From Lentisphaerae bacterium GWF2_44_16 (GTDB taxonomy: Bacteria > Verrucomicrobiota > Lentisphaeria > Victivallales > GWF2-45-14): DNA of 45,961 bases. The translations under genes and the position numbers were made by a program. How positions within the stretch are numbered: the stretch's first letter is position 1; every line of letters begins with the position of its first letter. The stretch spans positions 1 through 45,961 of the forward strand of contig MHBF01000170.1 of NCBI GenBank assembly GCA_001803225.1, read 5' to 3'. The notes below the pieces were generated by a model, which saw only the letters and a list, made by a program, of their open reading frames with translations, was not told where the DNA came from and ran no database searches. Below, one piece after another: positions 35,095-43,500 of this stretch.

Positions 35095-35440
35095 CTCCGT
35101 GAAAAAACTCCGTTTTTTTCCGTACTGTTGCTCACTTCGTTGCAAGAGAATCTTTTTATTGTTTTATAAATTCCACACTGAATACACAGAAAAAGTGAGG
35201 AGAAATCAAAAAGAATTCTTCTTTTCCTTTCCGAGTGTTCCGTGGTTTTTTTCCTCAGGATATCGTTTACCGTGATGAAAAGAAAGAACTGCAAAACTAT
35301 ATCTGTCAGAACTGTCCGTATAAAAAAAATATGAAAGATATAAAACAGGCATATTCCACAGTTTGAACAATAGATATTCGCAAATAGTGCGGGGCATGAT
35401 AAATTTATTTATGTTTCATGAATAAAAAAAGGCTTCCGGA

Positions 35441-38329
35441 TTGAAAAGAATATTTACAAACAGGCTTTTCTATATCTGTCTTATATGCATTGCGTTTTCC
35501 GCCGTCTTTCTTTTCGCGGCCAGACATCTTTTTTCAGATATTCTCCGGCATTACGCATTACAGAAAATAGCGGCAAAAACAGGATTTTCCGACATTGGCG
35601 CAAGGCTCAGGGATATGGATTTTTCATCAGCCGACTTCAGTTCCATACATTTTGGGAACAGGGACAAGGCCGCCATTTCATTAAAATCTTTCAGGGTAGA
35701 TTATTCGATATTCAGCTTTATTTCAGGCATGAAATTGAAAAGAATATCTTTGAGCGGCCTTGAAATAAACTGCGTCGCAAGAAACGGGAATTTTAAACTG
35801 AGGGATTTCAATCCGCAGTCCACCCTCTCACCTCAAACAACGGTGAAAAAAACAGACAGAAAAAAGGATGACCCTTTCGCATTCCTGAAATATCTCCACA
35901 ATTTCAAAATTCTGGAAATCTCCAATGCCTCGTTCAATATTGAAACAGCAGACGGTTCCTACAGCATCCCGTTCAATATGAAAATCATGCCAGCCGGAAA
36001 CAATGTTGACGTTAAAAAATTCTCTCTTGATTTCAGTTGCAGGGAACAGATGATTTCACTCTCCGGAATTTACGATATCAGCACCGGAAAACTTTCCTTC
36101 ACGGCAATTTCCGATGAAATCCGCTTCTCACGTTTTCAGGACATTTCCGAAATGGTGGAGGGCCTTTACTTCTCAGGAAGGGCCGAGTTCCGCGCCGCCG
36201 GGGAAATTTTTCTCAATCCCCTGAAGATTAAAAAATTCTCCGCCGACTTATACTTGCGCAACGCATCGCTGTTCTATTCCGGAATAGAACTGAAAAATAG
36301 CTCCGATGACAAAAAGCTCCCGTTGCATGTAAAAGTAAGAGGCGTTTCAGATGAGATTGAGATTTCTGCTGAAAATTTTTCGTTTACCAAACCCCTTCCT
36401 TTAAGTTTTCAGCCTCTGAAGTGTAAAATTAAAATCTCCGGCGGCGCCATTGAAATGAACGGAGAATACGGTCTGGCCTTCGGCGGCGTAAAAAATATTT
36501 CAAACTCCTTTCCCATGAGAATAAATAAACCGTTCACAGTAAAAGGAGTTGTCGCGGGAACTTTTTCTCCGGATGGCGGCTGGTCCCTGAAACTCGCCGA
36601 TGAGCCGGGCCTCAAAACCGGTGAAGTTCAGAACGCGACGATATCAACGGAATTCAACGGAAACAAGCGCTTTTTGTCCCTGATACCTGTCTATGAAATT
36701 AACGCGGAGGGAAAAGGAAAAGATATCAGAATGAATTTACGTTTCAAGCTGCCGGACGTGAAAATTTCGGACGGCAAAGCCTCTTTCTCTCTCAAAATGC
36801 TCGACTTGCGGGCCTCCGCTAAAACAGAAAATAATAAGGAAATATCCGCGGAAACTTCTCTCAAACTGGAGGAAATGCTCTTTTCATCCGCCGGATTAAC
36901 ATCGAAAACACCGGAGATTTCTTTTTCCGCAAAGTCAGATTCGCTTTCATCCCTTCCTTTTTCCTTCAATGTGTCAAAAACTTCAATCTCCTACAACACG
37001 CTTAACTTGAATATCCCTATAATGGGAATAGCGGGAAATGCCGGATTTGGCAAAAAAGGCTTTACGGCAAAAGCTGACTTTATTTTAAAGGACGCCGTTC
37101 TCAATGACACGAAAAGCCTCTTCCACGTCTCAGGCATAAACTCAAAAATACCGCTGAAATGGCCTTGTCCCGAAGTTAATGAAAGCGGGAATATCCGCCT
37201 TTCCAGAATTGGTTTTGGAGAGACGAACTGCGCCGGAATGAATGTCTCAGTAAAACAGAACGGGAAAGTTTTTCTCATTGACGGCAATACCGATATTCAG
37301 GCCCTGCCGGCGGTGAAATTCAATTTCAAAGGCAAAGCCGGAATAGAAAACGAAACCGGCGTTGTCGATTTTAAGTTTTCAATACCGGAATGCAGGACTG
37401 AAACTCCCGTGGACCTCGGGCTTCTGCATCCTGCCGCGCAGGAAATTTTTTATAATGGCGATATTGCATTTGACGCCACTTTCAAACTCTCTCCTTCAGG
37501 CATGAAAAGTTCTCTCGCCGCGAAATTGAGAAATACGCGCCTCGAAGCAAAAAAACTCAATTGCGTTGTTGACGGAATAGATCTGGATTTGAACATGCCA
37601 AGGTTCCTGAGATTTAAAAGCGCGCCGAAACAGATTATAAAATTCAAGACATTTTCACTTGGCAAAATCAACGCCTCAAAAGGGACAATCCAGTATCAGA
37701 TAGAAGCCGCCGATCTGATATTCATCGAGAAGTGTTCCCTGAAATGGTGTGACGGCAATGTTTACACCCATGCCCTGCGCTTCGTCCCCGGAGTGAATGA
37801 TTATGAGCTGACACTCTATTGCGACAATATCAGCCTGGCCAAACTCCTCGAACAGTTCGGCGCCGCAAAAGCCGAAGGAAAAGGTTCTCTCAACGGCAAA
37901 ATCCCTCTTAAAATCGAAAAAGGCAATCTCAGTTTTGAAGAGGGCTTCTTTATTTCCACCCCCGGCGAAGGCGGCTCAATTCACCTCTCCGGCAGCGAAA
38001 TCATATTGGACAGCATATCAAAAGGCATGAATGAAAATATCGAAGTCGAAATCGCGAAAGAAGCCCTGAGAAATTTTGACTACGACTGGGCCAAACTCTA
38101 CCTCACCACAGAGGCCGAAAACCTCCTCATACGCATGAGCCTGAACGGAAAACCGTCAAAAATGCTCCCCTTCACTTATAAAAAAGAACTAGGACATTTC
38201 GTAAGAGCCGAAGTGGAATCACAGGGTTCAAAATTTCAGGGAATAAAGCTCGATGTTAATTTCAGGCTTCCAATTAACAAAATACTGGAGTATAGTAAAG
38301 GCACGAAAAATCTTTTGGATAAATTCTAA
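35441..38329 (+). CDS. ydbH: YdbH-like AsmA-superfamily inter-membrane protein
   Basis: The 962-residue protein has an N-terminal membrane anchor (about residues 8-27) and a long beta-rich body typical of AsmA-like bridge proteins. Its C-terminal part, around residue 800, has GKGSLNGKIPLKIEKGNLSF, as in the YdbH (DctA-YdbH) domain. In E. coli YdbH, TamB and YhdP form hydrophobic grooves that carry phospholipids to the outer membrane. The TTG start has AAGG upstream. The following genes encode YnbE-like and YdbL-like proteins, the known partners, which confirms the call. Sequence identity appears low; the order is the strongest evidence. Confidence 0.85.
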   Translation: MKRIFTNRLFYICLICIAFSAVFLFAARHLFSDILRHYALQKIAAKTGFSDIGARLRDMDFSSADFSSIHFGNRDKAAISLKSFRVDYSIFSFISGMKLKRISLSGLEINCVARNGNFKLRDFNPQSTLSPQTTVKKTDRKKDDPFAFLKYLHNFKILEISNASFNIETADGSYSIPFNMKIMPAGNNVDVKKFSLDFSCREQMISLSGIYDISTGKLSFTAISDEIRFSRFQDISEMVEGLYFSGRAEFRAAGEIFLNPLKIKKFSADLYLRNASLFYSGIELKNSSDDKKLPLHVKVRGVSDEIEISAENFSFTKPLPLSFQPLKCKIKISGGAIEMNGEYGLAFGGVKNISNSFPMRINKPFTVKGVVAGTFSPDGGWSLKLADEPGLKTGEVQNATISTEFNGNKRFLSLIPVYEINAEGKGKDIRMNLRFKLPDVKISDGKASFSLKMLDLRASAKTENNKEISAETSLKLEEMLFSSAGLTSKTPEISFSAKSDSLSSLPFSFNVSKTSISYNTLNLNIPIMGIAGNAGFGKKGFTAKADFILKDAVLNDTKSLFHVSGINSKIPLKWPCPEVNESGNIRLSRIGFGETNCAGMNVSVKQNGKVFLIDGNTDIQALPAVKFNFKGKAGIENETGVVDFKFSIPECRTETPVDLGLLHPAAQEIFYNGDIAFDATFKLSPSGMKSSLAAKLRNTRLEAKKLNCVVDGIDLDLNMPRFLRFKSAPKQIIKFKTFSLGKINASKGTIQYQIEAADLIFIEKCSLKWCDGNVYTHALRFVPGVNDYELTLYCDNISLAKLLEQFGAAKAEGKGSLNGKIPLKIEKGNLSFEEGFFISTPGEGGSIHLSGSEIILDSISKGMNENIEVEIAKEALRNFDYDWAKLYLTTEAENLLIRMSLNGKPSKMLPFTYKKELGHFVRAEVESQGSKFQGIKLDVNFRLPINKILEYSKGTKNLLDKF

Positions 38330-38347
38330 TCAATGGAAAGGGATGTT

Positions 38348-38620
38348 ATGGGTAAACTTTATTTTCTATGTATTTTATGCCTCTGTCTGTCCGGCTGTTA
38401 TTCTTCACACCGCATTGACAGCACTCACGAAATCAAGCCCGTGGAAATCAAGCCTATTCACATCACCATTGATATCAATGTGAAAGTTGACAAAGCGCTT
38501 GATGATTTCTTCGGAGACCTTGATAAAAAAGAGCTGAAGACCGCCCCTAAACCGGAAGCGCCTTCAGAAGCTCCTCAGGCCCCAAAGCCGGAAGAAAAAA
38601 CTCAACCCTCAAATAATTGA
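38348..38620 (+). CDS. ynbE: YnbE-like outer-membrane lipoprotein
   Basis: The 90-residue protein has a signal peptide ending in LSGC, a lipobox. A conserved strand, IHITIDINVKVDKALDDFF, matches the core of YnbE (ITIN-NVKI type). A Pro/Glu/Ala-rich tail follows that is not in the 61-residue E. coli protein. In E. coli YnbE pairs by beta-strand addition with the YdbH C terminus at the outer membrane. The gene starts 18 bases after the ydbH-like stop. The ATG at 38348 has AAAGGGA upstream; an ATG at 38333 would add 5 residues. Confidence 0.8.
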   Translation: MGKLYFLCILCLCLSGCYSSHRIDSTHEIKPVEIKPIHITIDINVKVDKALDDFFGDLDKKELKTAPKPEAPSEAPQAPKPEEKTQPSNN

Positions 38621-38639
38621 TTTAAAAGGAGGATATATA

Positions 38640-39026
38640 ATGAAAAAAACCGCTCTCTTTAAAACCGTATGCTCGCTCTTCATCGTTTCATGTTTTCTCT
38701 CAATAGTGCCCGCCGTCATGGCAGCGAGTTCAGCCGAAGTCAAAGCCCGCATGGAAAAACGCCTCCCGTCAATCAACGCGTTGAAGGCAAAAGGCATCAT
38801 AGGTGAAAACAGCAAAGGCTTCCTTGCGTTTGTCGGACAGTCGAAAGAAGGCCCCGATATCGTAAGCGCTGAAAATGCCGACAGGGCCGCCGTTTACGCG
38901 GCAATAGCCAAACAGCAGGGAACAAGCGCAGACATGGTAGGCTCCCGCAGGGCCATCCAGATAGCGCAGAACGCAAAACCCGGCGAATGGCTTCAGGACG
39001 CATCAGGCAAATGGAAGAAAAAATAA
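38640..39026 (+). CDS. ydbL: YdbL-like periplasmic DUF1318 protein
   Basis: The 128-residue protein has a signal peptide (about residues 1-28, ending VMAAS) and a DUF1318 domain with GIIGENSKGFLAFV, NADRAAVYAAIAKQQG and AQNAKPGEWLQDASGKW. This matches YdbL, which in E. coli is reported to restrain YnbE multimer formation. AAAGGAGG precedes the ATG with a good spacer. It is the third gene of the ydbH-ynbE-ydbL-like operon, 19 bases after the second, and ends 20 bases from the stop of the convergent URO-D gene. Confidence 0.87.
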   Translation: MKKTALFKTVCSLFIVSCFLSIVPAVMAASSAEVKARMEKRLPSINALKAKGIIGENSKGFLAFVGQSKEGPDIVSAENADRAAVYAAIAKQQGTSADMVGSRRAIQIAQNAKPGEWLQDASGKWKKK

Positions 39027-39045
39027 TTTCATCCATTTGGGCTGT

Positions 39046-40248
39046 TTAACAGAAGGTGCCGTGTTTCCTGCCCGCGTCATAGAGGGCAACGATGTTTTCA
39101 ACGGGAGTACACGGCGCGAGATTGTTGGCGGCAATAAGGATGAAGCGCTTTCCATCCATGACGCCTGAAGAGCAAATTCTTTTCACTTCCGCGTCTATCT
39201 GCTCAGAACTGCCGTCTTTCACCAACATAATAGTGGGGCCTCCTCTTATTTCTATTTCCGGGCCGAGTTCTTTTCTAAGTTTTCCGTGATTTACAGGGAA
39301 ACCCGTATCGAAAGAACCTACATTGAATGTGTCAGCCAGGAATTTGAAATGATGGGTCGCGTCCCCGCAGAGGTGTATATGGCTCCGGCTTCCATCATGA
39401 AACTCGGCATAAAGCCTCTTCTGGTACGGCAGTATGAACTCCCTGAACTGCCCCGGCGAAAGCATTGCTATCGAATCATCGGCATATCCGAAAGCCCCTT
39501 TATGAGATTCTCTTTTTTCATTCGTATTTTTCCATATCCATTCACGGTGCGCTTTCATTCTTTTTATGGTATTGCGCGTAATGTAATCCATGAGTGCGTG
39601 AAAATATTCGGGGTTTTCGTACATGTCGGTCATGCACTCCACAGTCCCCCTCAACTTAAGCGCCACGCTGAAAAGTCCATCGGTACCCTGCATCTGGAAA
39701 CCGGGAGGAGGCTTTACGGGAAGACCGTGAAATTCATATCCGACCTTGCATATCTCATGTATTTTCTTATACATCTCCATTGCCTTTTCCATGAAATCGC
39801 CGCGTCCCATGAAAGGGTCGGGGTCTTCCATTTCATAAAGCAGTTCAGGTTTTTCCTTCAGAATTTCCCCGGTATCCGGCACATCTTCAGGCCCGAAATA
39901 ACACATGGGACATCCAAACCATGCCTGGTCATAGGAGTTCTGGAAATCCATCCTGCCTATCTGCCAGTGTTTTTCCGGCATGCCCATTTCCTGGTCGCAT
40001 AGGATGTTATGCCTGACATAGTATTGATATTCCAGCTGACATTTCAGATGCGCTTCAGCATTCGTGAAAAAATCCGGGAATGAATATCCTGTTTTATTAA
40101 GATCCGGATTGCTCAGAAGATTTCTGATGCTCCCCACGACGCTTACAGGTATCCGCTTATGTTTGTTTTCCGAATAATCCTTGTAAAGAGCGCGAACTTC
40201 CTCATTATGTTTATTCCAGTCTATTGTATGTTTCAGAAAAAAGCCCAT
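39046..40248 (-). CDS. URO-D-fold protein with HxC motif
   Basis: The 400-residue protein belongs to the uroporphyrinogen decarboxylase/MtaA-type methyltransferase superfamily. It shows GYADDSIAMLSP, FREFILPYQKRLYAEF and HIHLCGDATHH, where His-x-x-Cys resembles the zinc-binding motif of cobalamin methyltransferases, then GSFDTGFPV. It is therefore more likely a methyltransferase-type enzyme than HemE. GGAGG with a 6-base spacer precedes the ATG. It follows another URO-D-like gene on the same strand after 93 bases, and both lie in a locus with an MDR dehydrogenase. Substrate unknown. Confidence 0.72.
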   Translation of the reverse strand: MGFFLKHTIDWNKHNEEVRALYKDYSENKHKRIPVSVVGSIRNLLSNPDLNKTGYSFPDFFTNAEAHLKCQLEYQYYVRHNILCDQEMGMPEKHWQIGRMDFQNSYDQAWFGCPMCYFGPEDVPDTGEILKEKPELLYEMEDPDPFMGRGDFMEKAMEMYKKIHEICKVGYEFHGLPVKPPPGFQMQGTDGLFSVALKLRGTVECMTDMYENPEYFHALMDYITRNTIKRMKAHREWIWKNTNEKRESHKGAFGYADDSIAMLSPGQFREFILPYQKRLYAEFHDGSRSHIHLCGDATHHFKFLADTFNVGSFDTGFPVNHGKLRKELGPEIEIRGGPTIMLVKDGSSEQIDAEVKRICSSGVMDGKRFILIAANNLAPCTPVENIVALYDAGRKHGTFC

Positions 40249-40341
40249 AATATCCTCCGTTTTTAAGTATACCGAAATTATATCACGGGCAGCTGAAGGA
40301 TACTTCCAGTTTTATATCAGGAATAAATCTGTACATGACTT

Positions 40342-41442
40342 TCAATAACATCCATATTCTTCTACAAGACCGCTGATTAATTTTACGAGCGTGATGTCTC
40401 CGTCGGGCGGTATCTGATCAGCTATTCCGAGCATGAACTTACCTGACCCTTTATAAAGGCGGATGAGTTCCCTGACATGCTTTTCCATATATACTTTATC
40501 AAATGGCGGAGCAAACATTGCCCCGGGAATGCCCCCGAGAAGCAAAATATCAGGGCCTGCCGTCCGGCGCAAATTTTCCAGCTCCACATCTCCTGCAGGT
40601 TTGGGTGTAACGGCATCTACACAGTCAATACCTGTAACCGCGATTTTATCAAGAGCTCCACGGAGAGCGCCATCAATATGAATCATGACTTTTTTGCCGT
40701 AACTGTGCAATTTACCGGTATGGATTGTCAGATACTCGCGCATATAATCATCGAAATATCCGCCCATGGTGTCGCCGGACAGGTTCTCGCATATCATTAC
40801 ATATCCGCTGCCGCTGTCTTCTCCGGTAATCCGCATCAGGCGTTCCTGGCGCTCGCTTATGACATCAAGCGTCTTTTCCACTTCCACCTTTTCATCGGCA
40901 AGCAGGTAACAAAGTTCCATAACGCCCACCCAGGTTTTGTTCAATTCAGTGACAGGAGTACCCGGCACTGCAAGGACGGGCAGGCCGTAATCACCGTAAG
41001 CGCGGTCAATTTTTCTGATTTCCTCAGGACACGGTATGTATTGCCGATTTTCCATAATATAACGCAATATGCGTAAGTCAGCGGCATCTTTTACCGCGTG
41101 TTCCAGAATTCCCCATGACATGGAAACGGAAGAAAATTCACTTTTCTCTTTCAGTGTTCCAATCGGTGTATGCCAGCAACGGGTGGATACTCCTTTATCT
41201 TCAGATATTTCACAGCGCACTTTTTCTCCTTCGAGAGTATTATAAGCACGGCATCCGGGAACATATTCGCCGACATTATATTCCCGATGAATTTTCCCGA
41301 TGCCGCGTTCACCTCTCCATTTTTCGGGCAAGCCTCCTGTTCTGGAATGGGCATCGTACCAGTATGTGAGGTCTCCAAACCAAACCATGGTATCCGGCGT
41401 TTTACCACAAAAAACAGCTTCAATGCGTTCACGTAAAGTCAT
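40342..41442 (-). CDS. URO-D-fold protein
   Basis: The 366-residue protein has the URO-D fold features: an N-terminal LRERIEAVFCGKTPD, MICENLSGDTMGG, HSYGKKVMIHIDGAL and GGIPGAMFAPP. It differs clearly from the copies at 9608 and 39046, and the Cys of the methyltransferase zinc site is replaced (MIHIDG). So its chemistry may differ. It starts 27 bases after the MDR dehydrogenase gene, so the two are cotranscribed, and the next URO-D gene probably belongs to the same unit. The divergent AraC regulator is the likely controller. Confidence 0.72.
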   Translation of the reverse strand: MTLRERIEAVFCGKTPDTMVWFGDLTYWYDAHSRTGGLPEKWRGERGIGKIHREYNVGEYVPGCRAYNTLEGEKVRCEISEDKGVSTRCWHTPIGTLKEKSEFSSVSMSWGILEHAVKDAADLRILRYIMENRQYIPCPEEIRKIDRAYGDYGLPVLAVPGTPVTELNKTWVGVMELCYLLADEKVEVEKTLDVISERQERLMRITGEDSGSGYVMICENLSGDTMGGYFDDYMREYLTIHTGKLHSYGKKVMIHIDGALRGALDKIAVTGIDCVDAVTPKPAGDVELENLRRTAGPDILLLGGIPGAMFAPPFDKVYMEKHVRELIRLYKGSGKFMLGIADQIPPDGDITLVKLISGLVEEYGCY

Positions 41443-41469
41443 ATATTTTCCTTCTGCCGCGATTTGGTT

Positions 41470-42519
41470 TTATTCATTCCATTTGTAAACGACCGAAAAG
41501 TATTCACGGTTTTTTAAGCCGTCATATCCGGCCGTCGCCTGTTCAAACGGCAGGACGGCATCGATGAAATCGGCTGTTTTTATGCGGCCTTTCCGAATTG
41601 CCTCAACTACTTTCTGGCGGTCTTCCACTCCACGGTCTTTGGGAGCGAGAATAGTAATGCCTTCACCGGGAATAAAACTGAAAGGGTTTATTGATACCGG
41701 TTCAATATAATTAGCCTGCATAATCAGACGCGGCCAGCCGCCGTGATAAAAGCTTATCGGCCCCGCCTTGTAATCCGCACCGTAAGCCTGCGGCTTTTTG
41801 CGCAGCAGTTTATATGAAGCAAGAGCCCCAGCAGAAGTCCCGGAGGATTCCACAACTATATCAGCTCCACCGTTGCATATTGCCGCAAGGCGTTCCATGG
41901 CGTTTTCATCAGCCATATTCACGGTATCGGCAACTCCGCGTTTGCGGGCTTTCAGCAGACGTTTTTCGTCCACATCACATACAATGACACGGCAGCCCCT
42001 TTCCATCAGCCACTCCGCGGAAAACGCCCCGATAAGTCCCTGTCCGATAACTACTGCCGTTTCACCATGAACAGGGTCAGCGGCCTCCACTCCGCGAAAA
42101 CTTATAGCCGCCACTTCGGCTATCACATAATCAAGCGGGTTTATCCCCTGCGGCAGTAGTACGGGACGGTTTTCACCTTCAACAGAATAAATGTGGCTGC
42201 TTGCCTGTCCGCCCCACTTTGATTTAATCCCCGGAACCGCTTTCGGATTCCGTCCGCTGACCAGGTCCCCGACTTTGAACTCTTTTACTTCATACCCGCA
42301 TTCGACGACCTTCGCGACAACGGAATAACCGGGAATAAGAGGAAAGTCTCCGAGTGATGAATAATCCCCGCTTAAGACACGGAGTTCGGTACCTGGCGAG
42401 ATAAAAGTATAAATGCTTTCGCAGACTATTTCCCGGGGGCCGCAGTCCGCCAGCTTAAGTTTCCTCACCGCGACTTTGTCAACGCTTTCATAAACGACGG
42501 CATCGATGGTTTTGCTCAT
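41470..42519 (-). CDS. MDR-family alcohol dehydrogenase-like oxidoreductase
   Basis: The 349-residue protein has the medium-chain dehydrogenase layout: an N-terminal GroES-like domain with SPGTELRVLSGDY and IPGYSVVAKVVECG, and a Rossmann domain with VVIGQGLIGAFSAEWL and a VCDVDEKRL acid that favours NAD. The catalytic zinc cysteine of classical enzymes is not obvious, as in the bchC/threonine-dehydrogenase-like branch often found with sugar-catabolic genes. AAGGAT precedes the ATG. It is the first gene of the minus-strand unit with two URO-D-like genes. A sugar or polyol oxidation role is inferred from context. Confidence 0.82.
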   Translation of the reverse strand: MSKTIDAVVYESVDKVAVRKLKLADCGPREIVCESIYTFISPGTELRVLSGDYSSLGDFPLIPGYSVVAKVVECGYEVKEFKVGDLVSGRNPKAVPGIKSKWGGQASSHIYSVEGENRPVLLPQGINPLDYVIAEVAAISFRGVEAADPVHGETAVVIGQGLIGAFSAEWLMERGCRVIVCDVDEKRLLKARKRGVADTVNMADENAMERLAAICNGGADIVVESSGTSAGALASYKLLRKKPQAYGADYKAGPISFYHGGWPRLIMQANYIEPVSINPFSFIPGEGITILAPKDRGVEDRQKVVEAIRKGRIKTADFIDAVLPFEQATAGYDGLKNREYFSVVYKWNE

Positions 42520-42575
42520 ACATGTATCCTTGTGATTTTTAAATGATATTGTTACTGGTTTTATTTTAAATCTTT

Positions 42576-42588
42576 TACACTGTATAGT
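42576..42588. promoter_or_regulatory. TACACTGTA palindrome with adjacent -10-like site
   Basis: The 9-base palindrome TACACTGTA (42576-42584) lies between the divergent MDR and AraC genes and overlaps TATAGT (42583-42588), a good -10 toward the AraC gene. The same 9-mer stands at 43450 before the fucosidase. Confidence 0.4.
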
Positions 42589-42636
42589 AAATGCATTATC
42601 CGGTTAACTTTTTTGCACATTTCGGAGCTTTGGAGA

Positions 42637-43395
42637 ATGACAACGCCGCGCTGCATATTCGCCGTCGAAATCCATACGGATCCCAAAAGACCGTGCGGAA
42701 TGCACAGTCACGCATGCACTGAAATAGTATATTACATGGAAGGCTCCGGGTATCTCCTCCAGAATGAGCGGAAAATGCATTATCAGCCCGGTTTCGTTTC
42801 CATTTATCAGCCGGATATCAAACACGCTGACGAACCTGAAACATCAGGGCGCCAAATCTGTATCGGCATAAACGGCTGCAATTCTGAAAAACTGCCGCCG
42901 GGAATTTACTGCGCCGATGAGAGTATAATTCATTGCGTGGAACAGATACTGAAAGAGGTTAAAAATCCGTTTAAGCATGACAATCAGGAACGTCTTGATG
43001 TGCTTGCGGGCTGGCTGGCATTGGAGTTGAGACGCATTAGCGGAAATATTTTCAGAAAGGATAAGCTTCCTGTATCCGTCAGGGCGGCAAAGGAAATATT
43101 TGATTCAAGGTTTGATGAAGCAATCGACTTGCAGGAACTGGCCGGGAGTCTTTATATAAGCCCTGACTATTTCCGCCATATCTTCAAAAAATCACTTGGC
43201 GAATCGCCCCTGAACTACCTGATACGCCGCCGCCTTGAATGCGCGTCTGAACTCCTCAAATCCACTGATTTGCCCATAGGCGAAATAGCGCGCCACGCCG
43301 GGCTGGGCAACGTTTATTATTTTTCCAGAATCTTCCGCAAACGCCACGGAGTGACACCTTCCGTGTATCGCCGGCACTCCAGGCAAAAAGGCTGA
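42637..43395 (+). CDS. AraC-family transcription regulator
   Basis: The 252-residue protein has an N-terminal cupin-like sensor domain (about residues 5-95, with PCGMHSHACTEIVYYMEGSG) and a C-terminal AraC double helix-turn-helix (about 155-250) with DLQELAGSLYISPDYFRHIFKKSLGESP and HAGLGNVYYFSRIFRK, kept here in short parts. It is divergent from the MDR/URO-D genes and 105 bases upstream of the fucosidase, so it probably controls both. The ligand may be a sugar. The ATG at 42637 has GGAG 9 bases upstream; a TTG at 42613 would add 8 residues. Confidence 0.87.
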   Translation: MTTPRCIFAVEIHTDPKRPCGMHSHACTEIVYYMEGSGYLLQNERKMHYQPGFVSIYQPDIKHADEPETSGRQICIGINGCNSEKLPPGIYCADESIIHCVEQILKEVKNPFKHDNQERLDVLAGWLALELRRISGNIFRKDKLPVSVRAAKEIFDSRFDEAIDLQELAGSLYISPDYFRHIFKKSLGESPLNYLIRRRLECASELLKSTDLPIGEIARHAGLGNVYYFSRIFRKRHGVTPSVYRRHSRQKG

Positions 43396-43449
43396 TTTCA
43401 TTGAAATGTCCATTTAAAGCTGTATAAAGTCTATTCACAAACTAATCCA

Positions 43450-43458
43450 TACACTGTA
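43450..43458. promoter_or_regulatory. Second TACACTGTA palindrome, before the fucosidase
   Basis: The palindrome TACACTGTA lies 42 bases before the ATG at 43501, next to an AT-rich AAATATATAG stretch that could serve as a -10. It is identical to the site at 42576-42584. Confidence 0.38.
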
Positions 43459-43500
43459 AAATATATAGAACTTTAAAATAAATAAAAGAGGATTTTTTCT

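Noticed and set aside
34803-35294. 163-codon minus-strand frame over the Abi_2 gene end and gap
   Set aside because: It overlaps a confident gene, has no ribosome binding site and covers intergenic repeats.
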